A stretch of DNA of 64,000 bases from an uncultured delta proteobacterium (GCA_903885795.1 CAISJV010000089.1:21032-85031), one strand, 5' to 3'. Positions 26,169-35,656 are shown, counted from the first letter of the stretch. The notes: generated from the letters alone by a model not told the origin. Numbers and translations are program-made.

Positions 26169-27160
26169 CGTGCTCCTATGGCGTCGTGCAAGATGGGGAG
26201 AATCAACTCTACTGCTTTACGTCCTTCCTCGATTGCCTCCTCTGCCCGGTTGAACTCCAGCAGACCGATATGGGCAAGCCGGGGAAGGATCAGGACATCC
26301 GGGGGATCCGTAGCCAGGCGGTGCTTCGTGATCTGATCCTGCATTATATAGACGGATGTGGCAATAACCTCAAAGAGCGTTGGTCCCTTGCTGGGTTGGT
26401 TCTGGGCAAAACGCTTGAAGATCGATAATTGTCCTGACTTGATCTTGCCGTTGAAAAAAGAGGCGAGCCTGCTGGGAAGGTACTGACCATTCCCTTCCCT
26501 TCCCTTCTCTTCCTGGAGCGGTGTTGTCTCCTGGTTCTCGGAACGATTGAAGCTTCGACCCATAATATCGTTATTGAGATCGACAGCAAGGACAATATCA
26601 GCTCCCATGTTCCGGCAAAGGGACACGGGCACGGGGTTGATGAGCCCGCCATCGACAAACCATCCTCCCTGGCGATAAAATGGGGTCAAGATACCGGGCA
26701 TGGACATGCTTGCACGAATTGCATCCATGAGAGAGCCCTCCCTGATCCAGACCTCACGACCTGATTTGAGATTCGTCGTCACCGCGGCAAATGGCATGGG
26801 GAGGTCTTCGATATTAGAATCGGAAATCTTTTCCCGAAAATATCTGGTCAGTTTATCCCCTTCAATCAGACCCGAGCGCGGGAGCCTGACATCCATGAAG
26901 CCAAGGATATCTGGCCAGGTCAAACCACGAACCCAATCATCCATCACATCAATAAAACCGGCGGCAAAGGCCCCGGCAACCATAGCCCCCATTGACGTCC
27001 CACAAACCATATCGATGCGGATACCCGCCTCCTGCAGGCCCCTAATAACGCCTATATGAGACCAGCCCCGGGCGGAACCGCTACCCAGGGCGAGGCCAAT
27101 TTTTCTTGGAGCAGGGTTGCTGGTTAAAGGGTCATTTCTCAGGCTCCCCGTTTTTCTCAT
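26165..27160 (-). CDS. Patatin-like phospholipase
   Basis: Bacterial patatin/RssA family: the oxyanion hole is in LGSGSARGWSHIG, the nucleophile in GTSMG, and the dyad Asp in VDGGLINPVP. The product is a Ser-Asp lipid acyl hydrolase; in vivo lipid unknown. No signal peptide, so cytoplasmic or membrane-associated. A low-complexity linker (about 190-235) rich in Glu/Arg follows the catalytic domain. GGAG lies about 10 nt before the ATG. Confidence 0.9.
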   Translation of the reverse strand: MRKTGSLRNDPLTSNPAPRKIGLALGSGSARGWSHIGVIRGLQEAGIRIDMVCGTSMGAMVAGAFAAGFIDVMDDWVRGLTWPDILGFMDVRLPRSGLIEGDKLTRYFREKISDSNIEDLPMPFAAVTTNLKSGREVWIREGSLMDAIRASMSMPGILTPFYRQGGWFVDGGLINPVPVSLCRNMGADIVLAVDLNNDIMGRSFNRSENQETTPLQEEKGREGNGQYLPSRLASFFNGKIKSGQLSIFKRFAQNQPSKGPTLFEVIATSVYIMQDQITKHRLATDPPDVLILPRLAHIGLLEFNRAEEAIEEGRKAVELILPILHDAIGAR

Positions 27161-27232
27161 TTATGCTATTCTCCTTTGACGGCGGAACCTAACACAATAA
27201 AAAGGATATGGAAAGGCGAGTTTTTATATCCG

Positions 27233-27262
27233 TTGACAGGGACAATGACACTAAGATATATT
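27233..27262 (+). promoter_or_regulatory. Promoter of the DegQ-type protease gene
   Basis: TTGACA (27233-27238) and TATATT (27257-27262) are 18 nt apart. The start codon at 27299 follows about 37 nt later, with AAGGAGG between, which rules out the longer frame starting at 27176. Confidence 0.65.
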
Positions 27263-27298
27263 TTGCGGGAAATTTTAGGAATTTTAAGGAGGTCGATC

Positions 27299-28744
27299 AT
27301 GGGATCATGCAGGACAAGAAGCATATATTGGCTTTGTATCACTATTTCAACTATCTTGTGCCTTTTTCTGGCGGCGGCGGGAGTTGGCTTGACAGTCGTC
27401 GAGGCTCGTACACCCGTAAAGGATGGTGGAAAGCCATTTTCCTTTGCTGATTTAGCGGAGAAATGGAGCCCGACCGTCGTTAACATCAGCGCCACCCAGA
27501 CCATCAAGTCCAATCGTGGCTTCTCTGGCAATATGCCTCGCGGCAACTTTGGTAATGACGACTTCTTCCAAAGGTTCTTCGGGGAAATTCCGGAAAGAGA
27601 ATCAAAGCAAAACAGCCTTGGCTCCGGCTTTATTATCTCCAGTGATGGATATATTTTCACTAATAATCATGTTGTAGCCAAAGCTGACAAGATCAAGGTC
27701 AAGCTTTCCAACGGCAAGGAATATGATGCCGAAGTGAAAGGCAAAGATCCCAACACGGATCTCGCCCTCATCAAGATTAAGCCCGATGGGGACCTTCCCT
27801 GCGTTCAGCTCGGTGATTCGGACAAGTTGCGCGTCGGCGACTGGGTTTTCGCCATTGGCAATCCTTTCGGTCTCGACCATACGGTTACGGCCGGGATCGT
27901 CAGCGCCAAGGGCCGGGTTATCGGCGCCGGGCCCTATGACAATTTCATTCAGACCGACGCCTCGATAAATCCAGGCAACAGCGGCGGCCCTCTCTTCAAC
28001 ATCGACGGCGAGGTGGTTGGCATAAACACGGCCATCGCTGCTCAGGGCCAGGGAATCGGCTTTGCCGTCCCCATTAACCTGGCCAAAGATATACTCAAGG
28101 ATCTGAAAACCAAAGGCTATGTAACCCGGGGCTGGCTAGGGCTTTCCATTCAGGACATCACACCGGACATGGTGGAAAACATGAAACTTAAAGATCGCCG
28201 TGGCGCCTTGGTTGGCCAGGTCTTCCCGGGCGATCCTGCGGACAAGGCAGGAATAAAAACGGGCGACATTATTATCGCCATCGCCGGACGGCCGGTTCAG
28301 GATACCCATGAGTTGCTAAGAATCGTCGCTGCCCTGCCCGTAGGTAAGAAAGTTGTGGCCCGGATTGTCCGTGATGGACAGGAAAAGGATATGGATGTCG
28401 TCACCGCCGAAAGAAAGGATCTGCGCGAAATAGCTGCCAGCGGCAAACTCGTCGAGCAAATGGGAATGACCCTGCAGGAGATCACACCGGAAATGGCCCG
28501 CAACCTGGGGCTATCGGAAAAGGGTGGCATCGTAATCACCCGAGTCAATCCCAATTCCCCCGCTGATGAGGCTGGACTGAAAACCGGAGATATAATCCTT
28601 AACGTCAATCGCACCAGGATACAAATGATGAAGGATTTCACAGACGAACTTGCCCGGAGCGGTAAACAGGAAACCATAATGCTCCTGATCAAGCGGGAGG
28701 AGGCCAGTATGTTTGTAACCATCCGCAGAGGAAATAATAAATAA
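27299..28744 (+). CDS. degQ: Periplasmic Do-like serine protease (DegP/DegQ family)
   Basis: A signal peptide (about 10-35) leads to a trypsin-like domain with His in NNHVVAKAD, Asp in DPNTDLALIKI and Ser in GNSGGPL. Two PDZ domains follow (about 270-360 and 375-465). It degrades or holds misfolded envelope proteins. The 481-residue length is typical of Do proteases; whether DegP or DegQ is not settled. A strong AAGGAGG Shine-Dalgarno lies 7 nt before ATG 27299. Confidence 0.92.
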   Translation: MGSCRTRSIYWLCITISTILCLFLAAAGVGLTVVEARTPVKDGGKPFSFADLAEKWSPTVVNISATQTIKSNRGFSGNMPRGNFGNDDFFQRFFGEIPERESKQNSLGSGFIISSDGYIFTNNHVVAKADKIKVKLSNGKEYDAEVKGKDPNTDLALIKIKPDGDLPCVQLGDSDKLRVGDWVFAIGNPFGLDHTVTAGIVSAKGRVIGAGPYDNFIQTDASINPGNSGGPLFNIDGEVVGINTAIAAQGQGIGFAVPINLAKDILKDLKTKGYVTRGWLGLSIQDITPDMVENMKLKDRRGALVGQVFPGDPADKAGIKTGDIIIAIAGRPVQDTHELLRIVAALPVGKKVVARIVRDGQEKDMDVVTAERKDLREIAASGKLVEQMGMTLQEITPEMARNLGLSEKGGIVITRVNPNSPADEAGLKTGDIILNVNRTRIQMMKDFTDELARSGKQETIMLLIKREEASMFVTIRRGNNK

Positions 28745-28850
28745 GGAGATTGTTGAAAACAGATTAATCAAACTTGTTCGCATATGGCGATAGAGTAATT
28801 TTAGTTGAGCAGTAAATAGCATAGCTTATGAAACAATCCATCCGATTGAC

Positions 28851-29774
28851 ATGTTGAAGCTGAAGGTCCTTCTCCACAACAGGAACTTCATATTCTTATT
28901 GGCAACGGTTAGCGGATTGCTGACGGACAAGGCCGCCCCATGGACAGAACCTCTGATCCTGCCGGGTCTGGCAGTGGTGATGACCGTTTCCACAATGAGC
29001 ATTCCGAATCGCGCCTTCCGCTTGGCCCGCACCATGATCATGCCGGCCTTTCTTGGCAGTGTGATGAGTTATCTTGTCCTGAGCAGTGTCATCCTGATCT
29101 TAACGCGGCTGATGATTCAAGAACCATCGCTTCAGGCCGGCTTTGTCCTCATTGCCGCCGTCCCTCCCGCCGTGGCCGTCATACCTTTCACCACTATCCT
29201 GAAAGGCAATGAATCTTTCACTCTTTTCAGCACTATCGGGGCTTATCTTATCGCTCTCGTGATCCTGCCCCTGATGGCCTATTTTTTCCTGGGTATAAAG
29301 AATATTGACCCCATGAAGCTGATGGTGATCACCGGCGAATTGATCCTCCTGCCAATTCTCATATCCCGCGTTTTGCTATTTAAAGGCTGGCATAAACCGA
29401 TCGCACCCTTCAAGGGTCCGATAACAGACTGGTCTTTTTTTCTCATCATTTACACCATCGTCGGCCTCAACCGCCAGATCATTATTGGCAATCCGGCCCT
29501 GATCCTCCCGGTGGCAACTATCGCCTTTCTCAGTATTTTTGTCCTTGGTTATTTGATTAATACCGCAGGCAAGTTGATCCGGGTGGAAAGAAAGACCCTG
29601 ATCAGCCTCACCCTTCTCGGTACGCTGAAGAATTATGGCCTCTCGGGTGGACTGGCCCTGGTTTTTTTCAATCGAGAATCTTCCCTTCCCTCGGCAGTAT
29701 GTTCCATTTTTCTTGTTTTTTTTATTATCTGGATGGATCACCGGCAGAAAAGAAGCAAACCCGTGATCGTTTAA
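28851..29774 (+). CDS. BASS/SBF-family membrane transporter
   Basis: The 307-residue protein is almost wholly hydrophobic, with about nine or ten membrane helices and the AVPPAVAVIPFTTIL and GTLKNYGLSGGLAL motifs that fit the sodium/bile-acid symporter (SBF) superfamily. Members carry organic anions, and sometimes arsenite, with sodium. Substrate unknown. No clear Shine-Dalgarno precedes ATG 28851. It is followed 25 nt later by the broken acyl-CoA synthetase, with which it may once have formed an operon for a carboxylic acid. Confidence 0.75.
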   Translation: MLKLKVLLHNRNFIFLLATVSGLLTDKAAPWTEPLILPGLAVVMTVSTMSIPNRAFRLARTMIMPAFLGSVMSYLVLSSVILILTRLMIQEPSLQAGFVLIAAVPPAVAVIPFTTILKGNESFTLFSTIGAYLIALVILPLMAYFFLGIKNIDPMKLMVITGELILLPILISRVLLFKGWHKPIAPFKGPITDWSFFLIIYTIVGLNRQIIIGNPALILPVATIAFLSIFVLGYLINTAGKLIRVERKTLISLTLLGTLKNYGLSGGLALVFFNRESSLPSAVCSIFLVFFIIWMDHRQKRSKPVIV

Positions 29775-29799
29775 AAACTATCAAGAGGAGGGCTTGGCC

Positions 29800-30324
29800 A
29801 TGATGAATTATCCACTGCTGCTAAGGATATTGCTGCTACGGGGGGCGAAATATTTCCCCAAAAAGGAAATCGTCTCTGTCTTTCCAGGCGAAATCTTTCG
29901 TTATACCTACGCTGACTACTACCGGCGGACCTGTCAATTAGCTCACGCCCTCACCTCACTGGGAATCAAAAAGGGTGATCGGGTCGCCAGCCTCGCCCTG
30001 AACAACCATGGGCATCTTTAGTTGTATTTCGGAGTCCCCTGCATGGGAGCAACACTGCACACGGTCAACTTTCGCCTGCCCTCCCATCATCTGGAACGAT
30101 TCAATGATAAATACGGCTTCCCCATCATCCAGGCTTACGGCATGACGGAAACCTCGCCCCTGGCCCTGGCGGCCATTCCCAAGAGCTACATGGCCGACTG
30201 GTGGATTCCTGACGAATTCGTCCTTCTCGATCAGATTCCCAAGACCAGCGTGGGCAAGTTCAACAAAAAGGAACTTCGGGAGATGGTTGCCGATGGACGC
30301 ATTAAAATCCCTTGCCAACCATAA
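29800..30324 (+). pseudogene. Broken AMP-forming acyl-CoA synthetase
   Basis: One frame carries three pieces of a fatty-acyl-CoA ligase. The N-terminus (YADYYRRTCQLAHALTSLGI) ends at TAG 30019-30021, where an intact gene would have GAG (HLELYFGVPCMGA). After that stop come LYFGVPCMGATLHTVNFRLP, then YGFPIIQAYGMTETSP (AMP-binding motif), then the C-terminal LDQIPKTSVGKFNKKELRE. About 370 of an expected 540 residues are missing, in at least two internal deletions that keep frame. AAGAGGAGGG precedes the ATG, so it was once expressed. Confidence 0.85.
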
Positions 30325-30380
30325 GATTAGTTGTTAACTTAGCGCTCAAAATACAACCTAAATAAGAAAGGAGTCATCTC

Positions 30381-30974
30381 ATGGCCATTATTTTCCCCGA
30401 ACTGCCCTATGGGAAGGATGTTCTGACGCCCTATATCAGCGCCACAACCCTTGAATTCCATCACGGCAAGCATCACAAGACCTATGTTGACAATGCCAAC
30501 AAGCTGCTGGCGGGAACGGAGCTGGAAAATGCTTCCCCCGAAGACATCATCCGGAAAACAGCTGGCGACGACGCCAGAATCGGCATTTTCAACAATGTCG
30601 CCCAGGCTTGGAACCATTCCTTTTACTGGCAGGGCATCAAGACCAACGGCGGGGGACTTCCGACCGGCGCGATCGCGGGAAAGATCAACGCCACTTGGGG
30701 AACATATGAAAAATTTGCAGAAGAGCTTAAAAACGCCGGACTCACCCAGTTCGGAAGCGGCTGGGCCTGGCTTGTCCTTGAACAGGGCGCCCTCAAGATC
30801 GTCAAGACTGCCAACGCTGACAATCCCCTGACTAAGAACATGAAACCCCTTTTGACCATCGACGTCTGGGAACACGCCTATTATCTTGACTACCAGAACC
30901 GTCGCGCTGATTACTTGGCTGCCTTCATTGACAAATTGATCAACTGGGATTTCGTTAACGCGAACCTGGGCTGA
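30381..30974 (+). CDS. sodB: Iron superoxide dismutase
   Basis: Fe/Mn-SOD family, 197 residues. Metal ligands are His in FHHGKHH (near 27), His in QAWNHSFYW, and Asp and His in DVWEHAYYLDY. AQAWNHSFYW and GSGWAWL favour iron. It removes superoxide, a stress defence found in many anaerobes exposed to oxygen at times. GAAAGGAG precedes the ATG. It follows the broken synthetase and precedes a hairpin. Confidence 0.95.
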   Translation: MAIIFPELPYGKDVLTPYISATTLEFHHGKHHKTYVDNANKLLAGTELENASPEDIIRKTAGDDARIGIFNNVAQAWNHSFYWQGIKTNGGGLPTGAIAGKINATWGTYEKFAEELKNAGLTQFGSGWAWLVLEQGALKIVKTANADNPLTKNMKPLLTIDVWEHAYYLDYQNRRADYLAAFIDKLINWDFVNANLG

Positions 30975-31006
30975 CAATAAGCAGCAAGGGCTGGACCCTG
31001 TACTAT

Positions 31007-31036
31007 CCCCCATTGACACTCTCCCGTCAACGGGGG
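31007..31036 (+). terminator. Probable terminator after sodB
   Basis: CCCCCATTGAC (31007-31017) pairs with GTCAACGGGGG (31026-31036) with one mismatch. The T-run (GATTTT) comes 5 nt after the stem, so termination may be partial. Confidence 0.5.
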
Positions 31037-31070
31037 AGGTGATTTTGGGACCGGCCCGAAGTGACAGAAT

Positions 31071-31775
31071 ATGACTACTTGCACTACGGGCGAAAAACCC
31101 AAGCCTCATTATCATGGGCACCGGCAACGTCTAAAAGACAAATACCTTGAGGTGGGCCTGGAGGGATTCCATGACTACGAAATTATGGAGTTTCTCCTCA
31201 CCTACGGGCTCCCGCAAAAAGACATAAAACTTCTGGCCAAGGATTTGCTCAAGCGTTTCGGCGGCCTGAAGGGGGTTGTTGACGCCAACATCGAGGAGCT
31301 GCAACAGGTCAAAGGCATCGGTTCTCACACCGCCATTCTGATCAAACTTGTCAAGGATATCGGTTCAGAGTACCTGCTGCAGAAGGCTCAGGAAAGGCCA
31401 CAGGTCTCCTGCACAGCCGAACTGCTAAATTTCTGCAAGACCTCCATGGGGTCCCTGAAGGACGAGGAGTTCCGGGTTTGTTACCTCGACGCCCAGAACA
31501 AGATCATAACCTTTGAAACCATCCAGGAAGGCGTCGTCAACCAGGCCGTTGTCTATCCTCGCAAGGTCCTCGAAAAGGCCCTTCAGTGCAAGGCCTCGGC
31601 GATCATTCTGGTGCACAATCATCCCTCCGGCCATGTCCGGCCGTCAGATGCGGACATCCGTCTGACCAAAACCATTCAGGAAACGGCGCGGACGCTGGAT
31701 ATCCTCGTTCATGATCACATCATTATCGGGGAAAACCGTTTTTTTAGTTTCCGGGAAGAGGGCCTGATGGCCTGA
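31071..31775 (+). CDS. radC: RadC/JAB-domain protein
   Basis: A helix-hairpin-helix segment (about 60-85) precedes the JAB/MPN domain with zinc motif VHNHPSGHVRPSDAD. RadC was named as a DNA-repair protein, but that role has been questioned; the metalloprotease-like fold is certain. Length of 234 is standard. The Shine-Dalgarno is weak. Confidence 0.93.
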   Translation: MTTCTTGEKPKPHYHGHRQRLKDKYLEVGLEGFHDYEIMEFLLTYGLPQKDIKLLAKDLLKRFGGLKGVVDANIEELQQVKGIGSHTAILIKLVKDIGSEYLLQKAQERPQVSCTAELLNFCKTSMGSLKDEEFRVCYLDAQNKIITFETIQEGVVNQAVVYPRKVLEKALQCKASAIILVHNHPSGHVRPSDADIRLTKTIQETARTLDILVHDHIIIGENRFFSFREEGLMA

Positions 31776-31812
31776 CGGTCTGCCCCAAGCTATGACGGGG
31801 CATTTCTTCAAT

Positions 31813-31856
31813 AAAAAAGGATCACCATCGAGCTAGATACAGCCCCAAGATGATCC
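31813..31856 (-). terminator. Terminator of the IHF/HU gene
   Basis: On the minus strand GGATCA (31856-31851) pairs with TGATCC (31824-31819) and TTTTTT follows (31818-31813). The loop can pair further (TC with GA) with a bulge. Confidence 0.5.
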
Positions 31857-31899
31857 CCGACTAATGGTATGATGAACGGCCAGAAATTAAGAATGCAGG

Positions 31900-32181
31900 C
31901 TATTTCTGCTGATCAACCTTTTCTTTCAACTCCTTGCCCACCTTGAAAAAGGGCAGCTTCTTGGGAGATACCTTTATATTCTTTCCCGTCTTCGGGTTCC
32001 TTCCCGTATAAGCTTCATAATCGCGCACCACAAAGCTTCCCAGGCCGCGAATTTCAATTCGTCCGCCCTTCTTCAATTCTTCGGTGAAACCCTTGAAGAT
32101 AAGATTGACAACCTCCACGGCCTTCTTCTCAGTGATATTCTCTTTCCTGCTTACTGCCTCAATCAATCCCGATTTATTCAT
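31900..32181 (-). CDS. HU/IHF-family DNA-bending protein
   Basis: This 93-residue protein begins MNKSGLIEAVS and carries GGRIEIRGLGSFVVRDYEAYTGRNPKTGK, the beta-arm that enters the minor groove. The arm sequence resembles IHF beta more than HU. AGGAGGA precedes ATG 32181; the frame runs on to 32229 without support. It has its own promoter and terminator. Genes for the partner subunit are not in this window. Confidence 0.92.
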   Translation of the reverse strand: MNKSGLIEAVSRKENITEKKAVEVVNLIFKGFTEELKKGGRIEIRGLGSFVVRDYEAYTGRNPKTGKNIKVSPKKLPFFKVGKELKEKVDQQK

Positions 32182-32254
32182 ACCTTCCTCCTGAAAATTG
32201 CGAAAGACAACCGTCATTCCAAATAACAATATAATATAGCTTACTTTTTGGCCG

Positions 32255-32283
32255 ACTATTATTTATTTTATTGCGAATGTCAA
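32255..32283 (-). promoter_or_regulatory. Promoter of the IHF/HU gene
   Basis: TTGACA (32283-32278) and AATAGT (32260-32255) are 17 nt apart on the minus strand. The -35 box overlaps the rluB stop codon. Confidence 0.5.
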
Positions 32284-33068
32284 GATATTTTTGAATATTT
32301 TTTAGTACTTCTCCGATCTTTCGGCGGCAGGCATGCTGCTACCTCCTGTGGAGAAAGAAAGCGGCTCTGGCCCTCCTCCAGACCTTGGAGCGTTAAATCT
32401 CCAATGGCAGTGCGGATGAGACGGATGACAGGAAGCTCTAAATACTCAAAAACCCTCCTGAGGATACGGTTTCGCCCCTCCCTGATGGTGATGTCTATCC
32501 AGCAGCTCTTGTCATTCATCCTCCCGACCTGAAAGCGAAGCGGCCGGAATGGACCATCTTCCAAATCAAAGCCTTTCTCCAAGCGCCGTATCTCTGACGA
32601 TGTAATATTGCCTTTGACCTTGACCAGATATGTCTTTTGCTGAAGAAAACGGGGATGCTGAAGGCTAAAGGCCCAATCACCGTCATTGGTAAACAGCAGC
32701 AGCCCCTCGGAGTCATAATCAAGCCTGCCGACAGGAAAAACTCTTCCTGCCTCCTCTGGAAGCAGCTTCGTGACAACAGGTCTCCCTTCCGGATCTTTCA
32801 TTGTGGTTACATATCCCCGAGGTTTATTCAGCATGAGATAAACCTTATCTGGCCGGGGACCAATCAGCCGCCCGTCCACACGGATCTCGTCGTCTCGATG
32901 AACCCTTACCCCCATCTCTTTGATAACGAGGTCATTCACCATCACCCTTCCCTGACGGATCATCTCTTCCGCCGCCCGGCGGGAGGCAATCCCCGCCCCA
33001 GCCAGAACTTTTTGCAGTCGCTCACCTGGCAGAGGCACCTTTCCCAATATTTTTTTCCCCTCAGTCAT
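32280..33068 (-). CDS. rluB: 23S rRNA pseudouridine synthase, RluB family
   Basis: An S4 RNA-binding domain (about 14-60; RLQKVLAGAGIASRRAAEEMI) leads to an RsuA/RluB-type synthase domain. The catalytic Asp lies in GRLDYDSEGLLLFTNDG, and EGRNRILRR is the family signature near the C-terminus. It makes a pseudouridine in 23S rRNA (U2605 in E. coli). It lies 83 nt after scpB on the same strand, a common order in bacteria. Confidence 0.92.
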   Translation of the reverse strand: MTEGKKILGKVPLPGERLQKVLAGAGIASRRAAEEMIRQGRVMVNDLVIKEMGVRVHRDDEIRVDGRLIGPRPDKVYLMLNKPRGYVTTMKDPEGRPVVTKLLPEEAGRVFPVGRLDYDSEGLLLFTNDGDWAFSLQHPRFLQQKTYLVKVKGNITSSEIRRLEKGFDLEDGPFRPLRFQVGRMNDKSCWIDITIREGRNRILRRVFEYLELPVIRLIRTAIGDLTLQGLEEGQSRFLSPQEVAACLPPKDRRSTKKYSKIS

Positions 33069-33151
33069 CTCTGATAACCTCGCAAAAAGTAGGTGTAATG
33101 GTCAATAATTAACGGCGTCACAACAAAACGTCTGGCCTTCTCCCACAGCCT

Positions 33152-33679
33152 TCACTTTGTCAAATCTTTTAATTCTCCCATGGTCGGCAATTCAGAAAGA
33201 TCCCTCAGACTAAAGACCTCCAGAAATTTCCGGGTCGTCCCGTAAATCATGGGCTTTCCAGGCACGTCCTTTCTGCCCACCAACCTGACAAGCTTTCTTT
33301 CCAGGAGGGTACGCAGGGGACGGGAAACATCTACACCCCGTAACCGCTCCACCTCCGCCTTGACGACGGGCTGCCGGTAGGCAATGATGGCAAGGGTTTC
33401 CAGGGCGGCAGTAGTAAGCGCCACCGGTCGGGTTCCTTTCAGTTTTGCGATCCACGCCGACAACTCCGGTCTGGTCCGGAACTGATACCCCCCGGCTACC
33501 TCGTGAAGACAAAACCCACCGCACCGCGCGTCGTATTCGTTCACCAGTCCGTGAAGATGGGCCGTGATCTCCTGGCGGCTGAGATTTCGCTCCTGGAAGA
33601 TCTCGACGATTTTATCAATTGCCAGCGGCGTTTCCGAAGCAAAAATCAACCCTTCGATGACGGCCTTCGTTTCATCCAT
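33152..33679 (-). CDS. scpB: Segregation and condensation protein B
   Basis: Winged-helix partner of ScpA in the SMC condensin. VIEGLIFASETPLAIDKI opens the first domain, and TALETLAIIAYRQPVVKAEVERLRGVD is the family signature of the second. Length 175 is normal. It overlaps scpA by 8 nt, with GAGGAAGAGC upstream of ATG 33679. Confidence 0.95.
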   Translation of the reverse strand: MDETKAVIEGLIFASETPLAIDKIVEIFQERNLSRQEITAHLHGLVNEYDARCGGFCLHEVAGGYQFRTRPELSAWIAKLKGTRPVALTTAALETLAIIAYRQPVVKAEVERLRGVDVSRPLRTLLERKLVRLVGRKDVPGKPMIYGTTRKFLEVFSLRDLSELPTMGELKDLTK

Positions 33680-34406
33680 GCTCTTCCTCTACGGCCACAG
33701 CTAAAAACAACCGGATCACTCCAAAAGGACCAGACTGACAGATGCGGATCATTCGCTGCTTGACCAGTTCCAGCAAGGCCAGCAAGGTATAGATAACCAG
33801 ACGCCGCTCCCGCTGACCGTTTAGCAGCTCTGTAAAAGTCAGTGATTGACGCTCCCGCAATCGATCCATAATCTCATTGATCCGGTCCGCCAGGGAAGTC
33901 CTGTCCAGGTCAATTTTCATCAACTCCGGTTGCCCAAGATTGCTGAGAACCTGCCGGAAGGCATCCACCAGTTCAAATAGTCCGATCTCCAACCACGCCT
34001 GGTTATCATAATCAGCCGGCGGCGTCTCTGCCGGGGCGGCGCCCCTTATGAAGACGTCCCGTTCGAGAACTTCCCGCGCCTGCAGTGACTGGGAGGCATT
34101 CTTGAACGCCTGATATTCCAAGAGTTGCTGCACCAGTTCCTGGCGGGGATCGCTCTCCTCTTCCCCCTCTTCTGGCGTTTCGGGCAACAACAGCTTCGAT
34201 TTGATATGCACCAAGGTTGCCGCGAGTACGAGATATTCCCCCGCCAGATCGAGATTCAACGTCTTGAGAATATCAATATATTCAAGATATTGTTTCGTAA
34301 TAAGGGCAATGGGAATATTGTAGATATCAAGTTCGTTCTTCTTGATCAGATACAGCAGCAGATCAAGAGGACCTTCGAAGATGTCGAGCTTGACCTCATA
34401 ATCCAT
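33672..34406 (-). CDS. scpA: Segregation and condensation protein A (kleisin)
   Basis: Bacterial kleisin bridging the SMC heads. It begins YEVKLDIFEGPLDLLLYLIKKNELDIYNIPI, the ScpA signature, has an acidic linker (PEEGEEESD) and ends with a winged helix (LALLELVKQRMIRICQ). It overlaps trpS by 11 nt and scpB by 8 nt, so all three are made from one message. No smc gene is in view. Confidence 0.95.
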   Translation of the reverse strand: MDYEVKLDIFEGPLDLLLYLIKKNELDIYNIPIALITKQYLEYIDILKTLNLDLAGEYLVLAATLVHIKSKLLLPETPEEGEEESDPRQELVQQLLEYQAFKNASQSLQAREVLERDVFIRGAAPAETPPADYDNQAWLEIGLFELVDAFRQVLSNLGQPELMKIDLDRTSLADRINEIMDRLRERQSLTFTELLNGQRERRLVIYTLLALLELVKQRMIRICQSGPFGVIRLFLAVAVEEEHG

Positions 34407-35397
34407 AACTGATTTTCATGGCCGCCCGAACCTCGTCCATCGTCTTCCTCGCCTCAACTGTGGCCCGAATATCACCATCGGCAATAATGTCCCTGACTTC
34501 CTGGAGATGATTCCGATAATAGGCCTGACGTTCATGAATTGGGTTCATTCCGTTTTGAATGCTCACCCCGAGGATCTTTTTGCAGTCCGTGCAGCCAATG
34601 CCGGCATTACGACATTGTTCTTTAATATCAAGAGCATTTTCGGCAAATGTGTACAATTGGTGGAAGGTGTATACGTTGCACAATTCGGGGCGTCCCGGGT
34701 CTTTGCGTCGTTGCCGCTGGGGATCGGTAAACATGGCAGCAACCTTCTGCTTCAAAATATCTCCCGTATCACTCATATAGATAGAATTCTCATAGGACTT
34801 GCTCATTTTTCGGCCGTCGATCCCTAACAATTTCGGGACCTGCGTCAGCAAAGGCTCCGGGGCAGGGAATATCTCCTGATAAAGAAAATTGAAGCGCCGG
34901 GCGATCTCCCGGGTCAGCTCTATATGGGGCAATTGATCCACCCCTACGGGCACGCCATAGGCCTTGTACATGATAATATCCGCCGCCTGGAGGACCGGAT
35001 AGCCTAAAAACCCTAAATTGGTGAGATCCTTACTGGTTAGCTCCGCTTTCATCTCCTTGTAGGTAGGGTTTCTTTCCAGCCAAGGCAGGGGTGTGATCAT
35101 GGTGAGGAGGAGAAACAGCTCGGCGTGCTCCTTAATGTTCGACTGGATGAAAAGGGTGCTTTTTTCCGGGTCCAGACCGGCGCTCAACCAGTCAATAACC
35201 ATATCTATAATGTTATCGGCGATCTCGCCCGTCTCGGCATAATCACTCGTCAGGGCGTGCCAGTCGGCAACAAAATAGAAACACTCATAGGCGCCGTCGT
35301 TCTGGAGATCCACCCAATTCTGGAGCGCTCCATGCAGATTCCCCAGATGCAGCTTACCTGTCGGCCTCATACCGCTCAAAATTCTCTTCAGTGCCAC
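34396..35397 (-). CDS. trpS: Tryptophanyl-tRNA synthetase
   Basis: Class I synthetase of about 333 residues. PTGKLHLGNLHGA holds the HIGH-type motif and GRKMSKSYEN the KMSKS loop; YPVLQAADI and GVDQLPHIELTREIARRFN are family motifs. I prefer GTG 35397: GGAGG lies 4 nt upstream and the promoter at 35430-35458 leaves about 26 nt of leader. ATG 35415 has no Shine-Dalgarno and would be almost leaderless. Confidence 0.95.
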   Translation of the reverse strand: MALKRILSGMRPTGKLHLGNLHGALQNWVDLQNDGAYECFYFVADWHALTSDYAETGEIADNIIDMVIDWLSAGLDPEKSTLFIQSNIKEHAELFLLLTMITPLPWLERNPTYKEMKAELTSKDLTNLGFLGYPVLQAADIIMYKAYGVPVGVDQLPHIELTREIARRFNFLYQEIFPAPEPLLTQVPKLLGIDGRKMSKSYENSIYMSDTGDILKQKVAAMFTDPQRQRRKDPGRPELCNVYTFHQLYTFAENALDIKEQCRNAGIGCTDCKKILGVSIQNGMNPIHERQAYYRNHLQEVRDIIADGDIRATVEARKTMDEVRAAMKISYGL

Positions 35398-35429
35398 CGA
35401 ACCTCCGCGTAACATGTTAATGTGCCCGC

Positions 35430-35458
35430 TGCATAACAGAAAGACCATCCCCTGTCAA
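35430..35458 (-). promoter_or_regulatory. Promoter of trpS-scpA-scpB
   Basis: TTGACA (35458-35453) and TATGCA (35435-35430) are 17 nt apart on the minus strand. The distance helps choose the trpS start. Confidence 0.65.
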
Positions 35459-35656
35459 GGCACCGCGGGGCAAACCGGGGTCAGACTTACATATTGACAT
35501 TTGATAGTGATTCTCTTGGCCTCTCCCCAAGGCAAGAAAAAAGACGTTGTCATAACCCGACATATTGGAGGGAGAGGGTCTTCAGAAAAAGTAGTTGAAG
35601 GGGTGCTGATCGCTCCTAAAAAAGGAAGAAATTACAATAATAAAGACTGATCCCGG

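Noticed and set aside
35460..35520. GGGGTCAGACTTACATATTGACAT, similar to flanks of REP-associated tyrosine transposases
   Set aside because: Only one short stretch is present, with no transposase, no paired end and no second copy in the window.
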